64,000 bases of DNA. Origin: Glandiceps talaboti. Taxonomy: Eukaryota; Hemichordata; Enteropneusta; Spengelidae. The notes beneath the pieces were generated by a model. That model did no database searches. It was not told the DNA's origin and saw nothing but the letters and a program-made list of their open reading frames with translations. The stretch lies in the NCBI RefSeq assembly GCF_964340395.1, contig NC_135564.1:16512957-16576956 (forward strand), in the 5' to 3' direction. The number at the start of each line of letters is the position of its first letter. Within the stretch, counting starts at the first letter, position 1. A program made the position numbers and the translations under genes. Shown in pieces: positions 48,901 to 60,400 of this stretch.

Positions 48901-49812
48901 GAAAGTAGAATGTAACTGAATAGTACACTACTCCTAAAATGTAATCAGTGCTTTTTTTTCTTTTTCTGTACTCTTCCTGTATGGACTGCTTCTAAATTTG
49001 GAAACAGATATGCTGTGAGTTGTGTGTAATATCACAATACCAGTTGCTGGCATCTGGCAAAGGAATGAAAGCACAACCCAGGGTAAGTGATGTACATGCC
49101 CTTTTATAAGGGTAGTTATACTTATGCTGGTACCAGCTTATAAAGATCATCTTAATCTGAGTCATAAATATTTTCCGGTTATTTTATGGTCTTATGTTGC
49201 ATTGTTATGTTAGAGTGTAATGTGACAGTGTTATGTTACAGTGGTGTATATTACAGTGGTAAATGATCTGATAGTGTCATGTTCCAGTGTTATGTTCCAC
49301 ACTGCCACATTTCAAGATATGCCCTCCCACAGGAGACACATGGCCATTGCTCACTACCAAGAAATACATGCGTTTGTTTCTCTTTACCCCCCCCCCCCCT
49401 CCCATATTGGAATTCTACACACTGTTGGTATGTTCCGAGAGGTAAGATGTCGAGTTAACCATGGTTTAGCTCTTAGCTTACTGTTTGGTTTCCCCACTTT
49501 TTCCACAAATAGGACCCTGCATCACCTGAGGAGGCATGTACGGTGTCAATGGAAGAACCTGAACAGACAGCACCAATACCAGATAGGACACGACTGACGA
49601 GGACAGCGCCCTCACACGTAAAAAGGGAGAAGGTGCGTGAACATTGTATGGTAAATCCACAATCCGTCCAATCAACACCGTCAGTTCTAAATAAACCTTT
49701 CGATGATTTATTCCGTTCTAGAACAGCGCCCTCACAACGTGACCTGCCAGAGGGAAACCCACAAAACGAGATTTTAGTTGATACAAAGTACAAGAATAAA
49801 CCAAACACTTAA
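41838..49812 (+). CDS. Gene C: complete LAPTM/DUF4728-like tetraspan membrane protein
   Basis: Seven coding exons: e1 41838-41912, e2 43536-43608, e3 46962-47059, e4 48045-48137, e5 48604-48663, e6 49008-49082, e7 49513-49812. Phases are as in gene B, and exons 3, 4 and 5 have identical lengths to B (98, 93, 60 nt). The protein is 257 residues. It starts MPLINRCCCWDDLRSGAQAT, the Cys-rich N-terminus plus the start of span 1. Exon 4 starts DQKALLLPYVVYMIFF, parallel to B's DEHRALLPWIIVYVLY. YQLL at about 144-147 follows span 4. The 99-residue tail is unrelated to B's tails. It is Pro/Thr-rich, carries RTAPS twice, and ends KYKNKPNT. Predicted role (inference): intracellular membrane tetraspan adaptor; partners unknown. 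Confidence 0.82.
42744..42882. repeat. (TATG)n / (CATG)n array
   Basis: TATG units with a block of GCAT units in the middle. It lies in gene C intron 1. Confidence 0.97.
42883..42971 (-). repeat. Interspersed repeat, copy 2 (inverted copy of 13496-13584)
   Basis: Reverse complement of the 13.5 kb element, with TTTATTCGAAACGTCGGATT as the core. It is again bordered on both sides by tetranucleotide arrays. Confidence 0.75.
42972..43080. repeat. (TATG)n array
   Basis: TATG units immediately after the inverted repeat copy, in gene C intron 1. Confidence 0.97.
44868..44950 (-). mobile_element. Possible tRNA-derived SINE remnant
   Basis: The minus strand reads GGTCTGATGATAGAAAGGTG then CTACGTTCGAGACTCACTCC. 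This resembles an anticodon arm plus variable arm and a TTCGA B-box followed by an acceptor-like end. The D-arm is poor, so it is a remnant at best. It lies in gene C intron 2. Confidence 0.35.
46350..46692. repeat. Pair of inverted repeats with TTTG/TTTA tails
   Basis: The left copy (about 46350-46453) contains GTTAGTTTTATTTACG then CAAA and TAAA units. The right copy (about 46570-46692) is its reverse complement. About 115 nt separate them. Probably two opposed insertions of one short element with a (CAAA)(TAAA) tail. It lies in gene C intron 2. Confidence 0.7.
48171..48537. repeat. (CATA)n array with CGTA and CAGA blocks in gene C intron 4
   Basis: CACA, CATA, CGTA, CATA and CAGA blocks fill most of the 466-nt intron between exons 4 and 5. 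Confidence 0.98.
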
Positions 49813-52192
49813 AACGCTTAAATCTAAAAAAAAGAAGAAAAAAAGCACTTATTTCACCTTGGAATTAATCCTTAAATGTGTTAAATCATGCCTGCGGCAA
49901 CTGGTAAAAATCTTACCAGAAATTTCGATATGATCTGAAAATAATATAGTACCCAACCACAGTGACTATAGAGTTTAAAATTAGGCAACACAATATTTTT
50001 CTACGTCTCGCACAAAATTTTTTATTACAAATTCCACAAAACACAGAATGTGATACTTTTTATAGTCAAAATGTAACATTTGATGTGAGTGCGCGCTATC
50101 AGCGCTTCTATTTTTTTAGTAGTTCGATAGCACAAAATGTTGGATGTGTTGCAAAAAAACATCGTGCTGCCAAATTGAAACTCTATAGTCTTTCTAGTTT
50201 GGTAGTAATTGTTTGGTTACCAAAAAAACACGTCACAGTCTCGGTTACCAAGCCTCTGTGTGCAGAGTATATAATGTTGAATCAACATGAATTTTATAAG
50301 TTTTATTTACGTGTTTAATATAAGTGTGTTATGTACATTGATCAGTGAAAAATATGGATCTGACTACAGACTGTACCACACTATAATGCAACAATGATTT
50401 AATATTGTATTCAGATACACATATCAATCAAAATCATATTGAAATAGGACATGGTGTCAATCAAGGTCATGTATGTATTTTTAAAATAACTTAGACTATT
50501 TTAATCAATATCCTTTGACATTAGATATTAAATATGAACGATAATAATCCATCCGTACATTGCACATAAAAAAGCTATGCTAGTTTGGATACACTATAGT
50601 CATATCGAGTGCAGGTTAGGTTAGGTTAGGTTAGGTTAGCTTAGGTAAGGTTAGGTTAGCTTAGGTTAGGTTAGGTTAGGTTAGGGTAGGTCAGGTTAGC
50701 TTGGTTAGGTTAGGTTAGGTTTGCTAGGTTAGGTTATAATTAGGTTAGGTTAGGTTTGGTTAGGTTAGGTTAGGTCATGATGTTAGGTTAGGTTAGGTTA
50801 GGTTAGGTTAGGTTAGGTTAGGTTAGAACTGTAATATTAACACTACAAAATGCATTTAGTTTTTTTAAAAGAAAAACATCGGATAAATAGCAGGTGCGTG
50901 GAAAAGAAAACGACAGAATTCGACTTATATTTACTGCAACGATGTTAATATCACACATATCGGAGGAAAACTGCAAGACAGCGGTTTAAAAAATGACAAA
51001 TCTGGTCAAACATTGGCGTATAAGTTTGAGGTGTCTATCTAAATCAAATTTTGAATTTCAAATTGTTTGCAAAGTGTAAATATTTTTATATTCTGTTAAT
51101 CAATTACAATCTCTCTTTATTTAAAAAAAATGAAAAATGAAATTGAACGCTCGGGTCATTGACTGTCGCTCAACATCAATGTGTTGTGTTGAGATAAATA
51201 TTTAATATTTCTTATTTGAAAACACATCTCTTTTACATAGATATCAGTTTTATCTCTCATAAGCAGGGGTAATGTAGTAGCTAGGCGTTTTGCGATTCTG
51301 TGTGTGTGCCCGTCCGTGTTTGTATACACACAAAAAAAACTGTGGTGATTTTGATGGTTTGGTACATAATTTTGACTCAATTATCATAAGAGCTGATTAG
51401 ATTATGCGCCAGATCCATGCTCTAACTAGCTAAATTTAGCTACATTAATTTTCCAAAAACATATATACCAAGATGTGTTGAGTCATCATTTCTACATTCT
51501 TACGAGAGACATTTATTAGTTAGTATCTGGTATGAGTCATGTATCAAATTTACTTTTTAAATGTTTCATGTTATCACAGAAAAAATATTTTTAATCGGGC
51601 CTTTCTGTGTCAAAGAGACATATAGTTCATTTTTTTATGTCATCTAAGTTTAATGTGGATAGCTATTTGCGCTTGCGCTAGATCATCAATAGATCCTTTC
51701 AGACACTGTCTGAAATCATAAAACACAAAACGTAGTACGACTGACGTATCTGTTGACATTTAAAACACGTCATTGTATAATTTGCATAATTATTTGCATA
51801 TTCTTTTCATTTGTAAATCCGTCCATACCATGCCGAATTAGCAAAGCACGTAGCTTCTATACGACGAGGATGACATGAATTAATACATATCATATTTACT
51901 TCGAATTCATAGTTTAAAAACTATATTTCATTAATGAATTGAAATACATGAACAATTTTGTAACTTTTGATACTTTTGCAAACTATTTTTCCAAATAATT
52001 CATTTGTTATGTATAGTCATATCTTTCCGTGCATTATGGGATATTAAAATACATGTATGGTTGCATCGTATGTTGGTGTTGGTCTTTGCCTTTGTTGATG
52101 TGCACTCGTTTGCCTATTCTTTCCTCCACGTGGTATGAGCGATAGTGCATGATATTGGCAAGTGTTCGTAGCATTCTTCGTCTTGTCGTTGC
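49813..52192. other. Intergenic region after gene C
   Basis: No gene was supported. It holds the GGTTA-type array (50614-50826). The plus-strand ORF at 49962-50318 is not recognised. Confidence 0.4.
50614..50826. repeat. Degenerate (TTAGG)n interstitial array
   Basis: About 40 units of GGTTA with scattered variants (TTAGC, TTTGG, TCATGATG). The unit equals the arthropod-type telomere pentamer, but the array is short, interrupted and internal. Confidence 0.95.
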
Positions 52193-52369
52193 ATGTTGGC
52201 TTCATCTATGAGTTCTTATGGTCACATGGTAGTTATCATTGACGTCAGAGGTCAAAGAGACATACATTGTACTTCTCTACTGAAATCACTCAATTGGGAA
52301 GTTTGGGTGCTTGTGGTGATTTTGGGTTGTTACGTTGCGATGTGGATTCTGTACTTCAAAACTTGGTGA
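52193..52369 (+). CDS. Small membrane ORF or single-span exon, not recognised
   Basis: A 58-codon ORF from ATG at 52193 to TGA at 52367. The C-terminal half, WVLVVILGCYVAMWILYF, is a convincing hydrophobic span. The last codons overlap a strong donor-like TTG|GTGAGT at 52366, so it could instead be an exon ending in phase 2. No compatible neighbour exon was confirmed. It may be a membrane microprotein, an orphan exon of a tetraspan relative, or chance. Confidence 0.25.
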   Translation: MLASSMSSYGHMVVIIDVRGQRDIHCTSLLKSLNWEVWVLVVILGCYVAMWILYFKTW

Positions 52370-52842
52370 GTTTAAGTTTGTCTATTCTTGTCATACTCTT
52401 GTCATATCTTTCCGAGTGAAAACATATCTTTTTTAAATTATGTATGTAAGAACAAACGACAATCAATTTTGACGGATAAAGTTTTTAAAGAAATGAAAAA
52501 TTATGATGACAATAAATAAAAAAAGTTTAGTTTACATCTAATGCCGACCTGCCAAATAGGGTTGTCATTTCACCAGAACAGCAGATTTTATTACAGTGTG
52601 GTTAGTAGTTTAGAATACGTCTAAAATTTTTGTCGTTGTATTGTAAGCTTCAGTGTAACATTAACTGTTCTCAAAACAATGAGAACGTAGACGAAATAAC
52701 TCATAGTTTCTTAATATCGATAAGGAGAAGTCACGTCCAAAAGTGCGATAAAGAAAATGGAAACAAGTTCAACTTTCTTTAATTGTTTAAATAACCGATA
52801 TTTACATATTGATTTCAGTATTTGTATTTTTTTATTTCCAAG

Positions 52843-53139
52843 GAACTCGGAATTATTGTCGTGGACGAGGATCATCCATGCATTACAGTATCACATTATA
52901 TTCATACGGGTACCGATACAGACGATTTGATACCAGTGAAGGAAGTGATGGCAGAATTGACGTATCTGGTCGAAGAAGTAAGACAAGGGGCTAACAGTGT
53001 TGTTAATACTATCGAATACGTGGCCGGCGAACAGCGGCATTTACGAGAGGAATTGATTGAAATGCATCGTCAGGGAGATAGCCGAGATGACATGTCGGAA
53101 TATTTTGGACATTACAATCCGGTTTATTTTGGAACGTGA
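52843..53139 (+). CDS. Unassigned terminal exon; possible distal alternative tail of gene C
   Basis: After acceptor tttccaag (52842) the frame is open in phase 0 for 98 codons to TGA at 53137-53139. It begins ELGIIVVDEDHPCITV and contains a helical, coiled-coil-like stretch (VMAELTYLVEEVRQGANSVV, then a Glu/Arg-rich segment). It ends HYNPVYFGT. Phase 0 and the lack of membrane spans match the variable tail exons of genes A-C, and gene C exon 6 lies 3.8 kb upstream. An alternative acceptor at 52818 would also keep the frame. No other parent gene is visible nearby. Confidence 0.4.
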   Translation, partial: ELGIIVVDEDHPCITVSHYIHTGTDTDDLIPVKEVMAELTYLVEEVRQGANSVVNTIEYVAGEQRHLREELIEMHRQGDSRDDMSEYFGHYNPVYFGT

Positions 53140-56100
53140 TGAAGTCTTTCTCCGTCACAACAAAGGTACCACTGGTTCAAAGATTTTAAGTGTAGCGCCC
53201 TCTGTCGACGCTATGGTAAAGCTGGTTCACAGACGAACGCCGAAGTCTATCGGCGTGGAGGAAAGATCCGATGCAAATGATTGTGATGTGGGATCGATTG
53301 TTGCATAACAGACCTTGTCTGTGGTTGCGTGTAGTGACGAAATTTTAAAGTGACGGTGTACTTTAAATTTACCAGCAATGTGACCCATGATTTATAGTTT
53401 TATAAGCCCAACGAGCGTAGAAAGTGCCCACGGTAGATGACCGGCCCGGCTCTGGATCTGCATCTGGAAAAATAATTGGCATCGCCTAAAAGTATCACGC
53501 CAATCAGGGGTCAAGGGTTACGATACGAATACTACTAATCTCGAGCTAAGTCTTGTCTTGTCTTGAATGAATATGTGGAAGGCGATTCGATGACATGTAG
53601 TCATTCCAGTCAACTCGTACGATTGTTCTGGTAAAAAATGAGTTCTAATATCATTGAACACTATCGATACTAGAAAAAAATATTCCATTTACATCATCTG
53701 TTTGTACAATGTTATGATCAGTGTAAATTCTAGTAACTAGACGATAAGTTGAATTATGCCCTCAACGGGTTAAATTGCCAAAACCAGGTGAAAATCACAT
53801 TTGACTTAATTTCAGGAACGGCGTACGAACATTTTGGTTATTTTCATTCCATGCATGATCCTTTTAATTTGGTACATTTAGTTTTGTCCATTTTTTTACG
53901 ATTGGGCTGTTTTGTACTAACGAGTGGAACAAAGATTGGATTTGAAATAAAAGTATTGTGTTTGATAAATAAAACGATGTGAATACATGCATGAATAATA
54001 ATAATACACACATAATGATGATGATGATGATAACATGTGTCGGTACGTGTATGAACAGAAGAATGACCTCCAACATGAATGGACTATATAATTAATATAA
54101 TAGACCGGTGTTAATAGTTGTTGATACTTATGAATAAATTAAATTTAGCACTCTTTATGATGACATAATAAGAGCAACGAATTAAACAAACTGCAACAGA
54201 GCTTACGATATCTCTCAATCTGATGTAGGAATATGCCATTAGATTTCCTTAACTCAACTTTATTTCCATCGCTTATCTTTATTGTAGTTTGATTTTAAAT
54301 TTGTAGGTCTAGAATTGAGGGGCGATCACTCTCAGAACTACAAAATATAAAAGCGATAATAAACGAAGGAAATAAAGGTAAATACAATATATTCCTGAAA
54401 TCAGATTTGTAACCAAAGTGCAACTTTTTTCCACGTACATGTTTATAGTGAATAATATATTCACAATTCTAAACCGCATTGGGAAAGCAGTGAGTCGTAC
54501 TATTCGAATAATTCTCAAGGACCACAAACGTGACATTACAACGGAACCAGCAACAATGCACCTAGCAAGAGGAATTCTTTTGCTGCTTAGGGTTATGTCA
54601 TACATATACCCTGCATGCCCCAAACTTTGCGGTAGCCACTGGCTTGTCAAAGTGGTACTAATGATCCAACAGATTTTCACAACCCATTTCATCGTTGCTA
54701 AAAGGCTCTATTCAAAATATGGTTAGTTCTAAATGACCAAAGTATAATATGACTAATAATGAATATGCGTAATATCGCATGAAACAAAGAGATTGTATAA
54801 ACTCAAACGTTTTTGTCACTATCAGCGTCAATTAAAATGCATCACATTCACCATCGGTAGTTAATGAAGAAAGGACGATGACAATGATAAAGTTATGTAA
54901 CAAATAAAGTTATATAATGGAAATATAAAAAATGATAAAAAAACAACCGTGAAATTATGTTGCATTAGTAATTATCTATGCTATTCATATTCAACATTGT
55001 ATTAAACTCAAAATAGTTTTGAATAACACAAACATACGCCGCGGTTCTAATTTTGTAGCCAAGGACCAGCAACTTTCGAACGTTTAAAAGATTAAATTGA
55101 AACTGTTCGTGAGGGGTTGTCAAATTCGAGCAGCTGGGAGGTCATGCTAACAAACTATATAGGTATGATGTTAAAAGTTTCTAAGAATAGGTGTTTTAAA
55201 ATCATTTCAGAGCGACCAGTGTGACTAGTTTTTACTACCAGAAAGTATGAAATTATTTTGATACGGTTTTCTAGACAATCATGTATAACTGACCATATTG
55301 AGGTATTCTGCTGTCAGCCACAGTTATCCGTTGTTTTCCCATCGTATATTTCTTTGTTATAATCTTAATTCTTGAACTTTGTGGAGTCAATATTCTTGGT
55401 ACATAATGTAGTTTTGGTTTTCAAATGCGCTAGCAATTACCACCACCCAACTATACTCCACCACTACCACCACCACCACCACCACCACCACCACCACCAC
55501 CACCACAGTTGCCATCACCACCACCACCACCACCACCACCACCACCATCATCATCATCAAAACTACCGCTGTAGTTATAGTGTCGCCACCGCTGTCATCG
55601 CTAGAATTGTCATCACCATCACTTCCACCATTAATTACAAACATCATACGTACCATAACATCTATTGAAATCAAATATTTTTGAAGCGTGAACGGAGAAT
55701 GGAATGGAGTTGGGAGGGAGATGGGGGGGGGGCAATCTGATTAAAATGTTTACGTTTTACGATGAAGGTCAATTCAGGCAAAATGAAGGTAAAATAGCAA
55801 TGAACGATTTGCCGACATCTACATAGGATTTTTAATCAGATGGGTGGGGGGGGGGGGTGACCTGGGAGGGCATATACTAATTTCTGCCCGAATCTTCTAT
55901 AAAACCTAGTCAGTATGGTAAAAAATTATACGAAGCACAGCCCACATGTTGACAAAGACCAGCACCTTTAAATAGCTGAATAAATATCGCCATTTTGTAT
56001 ACCATGTGTACAACAAACTCCCTCGAAGTATTTGTGTGCTTATTCTCAGGAGCTCTAGAACTTAGTATGCATTGATCCTTTTGAAGTTATACAAGAATTG

Positions 56101-57443
56101 TCGGTGAGTAACTTGTAAATACCTATTTTGTTATTATTGTTCTATTATTGTAAATGCCCTTTGTACTATTACGTACATGACACTATACCCTGTATGTATT
56201 GGAGAACATTGGATCTGGTTTTGCATGAGGTAACAATATTGTATTGACGACTAAATCTCCTAAAATTATTTGATCAACGTGTAGTCTAATACATCCATTT
56301 CCTAATGTTACTGGTTTAAAGTTTTTGCTCTTTATTTTGGCTGCAAAGTGGGCAAGTGTACACGGCAGATATATTGGGCTACATGCTTTTCAGTGTTGCC
56401 GTACCCTGTACTCGGTATATACGCACGTATTGTATGATAGCTGATGGTAATAGATAGACATTTTATACATATGCCGTGCCCACTTGGATGGCTTAAACGG
56501 AATAAAAATATCTCTTTTTGTTGCAATTGCCCATTGTTATCAGAAAATCGACGATATCCCTAGCAAGTACTTGATCTGGCAAAGTACGTAACCAGTGGCA
56601 ACAACCACCAGCATTATTATCCATGCCTACTCTTAGTAACCCCGTGCTGGTGTTTATCTAAAATGTGTAGTTGTTGTCATTTACACTTTTTAACCGTTAA
56701 TATTTCTGTATATTTATGATGGATGTGTATGACAATGAACTGCAACAAACAGTACCTCTGATAAATGGCATAAACAGTACTTCTGATGAATGGCAAAAAC
56801 CATACTTCTGATGAATGGCATATAAAATGCGTCGATGAATCAAGCCTGTACTAAAACGGTTACACAATGCATTTACAAACAGACAGAATTCTGACTAACA
56901 CAACGCCGACGCAATTAGCAGATGGCAAATTAGCAATTCGATATATGTCGAAAATAATTAATATGGATAAAAACGATGCTTATCACGTGTGGCATATATT
57001 TGATGAGTATTTGATGAGACACTTTGACGTTGTAATAAATACACGTAGTTTTATTTTGAAGAGGGCTTAATATACAGTAGGCTTTAAGCATGCATTATGT
57101 CAAAAGGTCATTGTACCTCGTGAAGGTCACCAGTTCAGATACGTTTTTGGTTATATAAGTGGAGATATATGTGCATTCATAATAAATGTTACTGAATGGA
57201 ATTCAATACATTTATATTGTTTAGGGGATATCATAACTTTGGTGAACCCCATACAATCACAACCGGAACCAACGGGTGTAAGTGAAGCATACATTTTCCT
57301 AACCTTTAAGGTCCGGAAGTTCGATGTACTGATTGGCCTATAAAAATTGACTTCACACGCTGTAAACATTCACCGTTTGGATTATATCTGTTCCTTTAAC
57401 TGTTAACATATGACACTGTAAAAGGTCCATACACCTGGTCAAG
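53140..57443. other. Intergenic region before gene D
   Basis: No gene was supported. A second open frame continues to 53308 just after the terminal exon. Overlapping opposite ORFs at 54309-54726 are not recognised. It holds a CAC array (55453-55559), G-runs near 55.7 and 55.85 kb, and three near-copies of CTTCTGATGAATGGCA around 56755-56822. Confidence 0.4.
55453..55559. repeat. (CAC)n / (CAT)n trinucleotide array
   Basis: CAC units interrupted once by AGTTGCCAT, ending in CAT units. The poly-His and poly-Val ORFs here are artefacts. Confidence 0.97.
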
Positions 57444-60400
57444 ATGCGTTCTCCAAGTTCAGGACTCGGGCTAAGGATCCGGAAACTGTGTTGTGTGAAG
57501 GATAACACAAAGGCCGTACAGGCGTGTGCTTTTCTCGGTTGTGTGAGTATACTATATTTTTGTGATCCTTTCAAATATTTTTTTTTACATCGCAATTTTC
57601 TGTCGTCATTGACTTTAAAGAAATGAAGTCGTTCAAAATTAAAACAAACTCGAGAAATTAATCGCACGCCAAGGGAAATATACAATCTAATGTTCAAGTT
57701 CTTAATTTTTGGTATTGTGTGGAATATTTCCTTCGCTATTCCGGATTATGTTTCTTTTGACAATGTGTCACATTCAAATGCTCTCGACTGGTATGAATAT
57801 AGTAAATTGTCATCTCCACACCGTACCAAAGGACATAGATTTAAAAGACGTTATTATGTTCCTGTTATCACAGAATTAGAAATGTCCAACTCGAGCACTT
57901 TCATTTCTGTCCATAAATGTAATTGTGTCAGTTTTTTTGTCTTTTTAGTATATTTTGTCTGTTATGTATTGTATTTCATCGTTCTTTCTATCCTTGTGTG
58001 AGATTATATGTGAGAGGAAAACAATGGAAATAACTTATGAAAACTTTTTGTGTCATCCTCGGTAAAGGTATTCAGTTCTGCATATCTATTGTTCTTTCCT
58101 GCGAACATGATAATTATCGTATTGTACATCCGGTTTTTTGTGTGCGATTTTCCGAATATTTTTCGCCAAATCAAACCAAATCAAATCAAATCAAATCAAA
58201 ATCAAAATCAATATCTCTCAGTAATGAAGGGAAATTCTTGTTTTGGTCGATAGCTATCTAACTGATAAGCTTGTTGTTCTTTATATCCACTGGCACATGT
58301 TAATACCAGTTGTGTTGGCCTTCAATGTGAATAAAGAAACGAATAACACAGTGATATAAATCATATTTCAAGTAAAGATTAAACGAATTGTTTCCCCAAG
58401 AATCATTGCTAATGCCAGCTATTTTACATTCAATTAACTTTCAATATGGCAATAGTCATTTAACTGTATGTGTTTTTAACAAATGGCACAAATTATAAAG
58501 GGGGGGGGGACAAGGGGGGGGGGATTGCTTTGTACTAATAACTGCTTTACTTGATGTCCAGTGAGTCACGAAAGTCACATTCATCGCTTTATATATGTTG
58601 CACGACTTTTCGAAATAGCATGGAAATTTGAAATATATATTCAAATTGGCGATAAACCGACCTCAGCACACTGAGTTAAGGAATTCTGATTATGGTGCCC
58701 AATTAAATTACTTATGCTGATGCCACCAGTGCCCCTATTTATCAGTCTCCCTAATCAACATGTAAGGTAGAAACAATTTATACAGACACTGATGCTCTTG
58801 GTGACATCAGCATAGGTAATTGGGCACCGTACCCAGAATTCCCCACCCCAGTCCTGTAAGACAGCAATTGATTCATGGTTAATTTCATTTGTCAGAATTT
58901 TTGAAAAGTCGCTCGATGCTGGGGTGGTGCAAGTGATTTGTTTTGACTTACTGACATCAACTAAATTAGTTGGGAGGAAATCAGCCTCGCCTTTTCCCCC
59001 ACTAAGTTGCAATTGGTGTGTGTGATTGATCTTTTATTCATCAACAGGGCTTATCGCTGATTGGTGTTATCTATTACTTCTACGCCGTCTGTATCAGAAT
59101 GAAAACAAAACCAGATGATCGTAAGTTATCATATTTTGACGACAAATTGCTTCAAGGTTAACGTATATGTAGTATACGCCTCTGAAACAAACAAACAAAC
59201 AAACAAACAGACTATGGTACAAATAGTACAGCTCAACAAAATTTTATCAAAATTGCTACATGTTATCGTCTGGCTCAACAAAAATCTCACCAATAAGATC
59301 TGATTGATAAGATGTAGCAATTTAAGGAGATGGTTGTTGATCCAGACGATAAAATGCAGCAGTGTTAGAAAGATTGTTGCCAAGTCAGACGATTTCTTTT
59401 AAGTTTTGTGATTTTCATTGTATACTGAATCATAGTTTGGTTATCTTTATTTCCTTGTGCTCACTGTCTTCATTTGATTATGGTTTCTCCCAAACAAATA
59501 AATATTTGACTACTGTAACAATGTCTTTTCATTTCTTTCAGGGAGACACACTATTCTTTACCATCTATGGTTTGGATTACTCTTCATAAACTTCGTGTAT
59601 TTCATTAATTGCTGTATGCTGTTAGTTTCCTTAAGAGAGGTAATGCGAACACTAATACAACCCGCGAAAAAAACACCAATGCGTTTGTTTGAATGAAGAG
59701 AGCTCAGGAAAGACTTCACGCAACGACAACACCAGTGATACAACTGATACAAAAAAACAACTTTTGACACTAGTATCAGTTTGTTTATATCTGTGGGAAG
59801 TTATAATGTAACACTAACACTAACAGTCGTAGTCGAGTGTTATACAATGTAGCACCAGTTTTTTTTTCGCGGGTTGTATTAGAGTCCCAAAAGACTGTAG
59901 ATAATGTGATTGCTGCGCACGCTTTGCCACTACAGAAAATCTTCTTATGGTAGAATGCGTGCCAGCCGAAGTCTTTTCAACCTTACAAAACTTTGATATA
60001 TGAAAGCTTGTTAAAGAGGTTTTTTGAAATAATAAATGAAACTTGAGATTTCACCATCCTATTTTCAAAGACATTATTTGTCTGGTTTGTAAATGACAAA
60101 TCTTGCACAGTTATTTGGTTAAATATTTTTGACTTCGTAACTTATCAAAATATTACAATTACCACACTTGACATTGATAATTCTATAATGCAAATTTGTT
60201 GTTGTTCTTCAACAGGGTGCACGCCACACAATGCTTTATTTCCTTATTTATCTACTGTTTTTCCAAGTATTCGACTTCGTAAACGCTGTCTACACACTTA
60301 CATTATGGGTACGTTTTGTCTAACCTTAAGAGTAATACTTTATATCTAGTCAGTTCTTTATTTATTATGCATGTGACAGTACACATTTGGAGTATGGACA

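Noticed and set aside
49321-49440. Extra exon of gene C between e6 and e7 (after acceptor cccacag)
   Set aside because: The frame is open only through a poly-C run, and including it would end in phase 2 and break the good phase-0 join to exon 7.
52809-52994. Second frame over the 52.8-kb exon resembling the YQEL-x-GRG end of exon 6
   Set aside because: The similarity is limited to a few residues, and the other frame is longer with better composition.
53057-53308. Continuation of the 52.8-kb exon in another frame
   Set aside because: No splice signal or clear frameshift evidence links it to the preceding frame.
54309-54726. Overlapping ORFs on both strands (127 and 102 aa)
   Set aside because: Opposite frames overlap, neither has a recognised domain, and no compatible exon lies nearby.
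55372-55674. Poly-His ORF (plus) and poly-Val ORF (minus)
   Set aside because: Product of the CAC array; there is no flanking coding signal.
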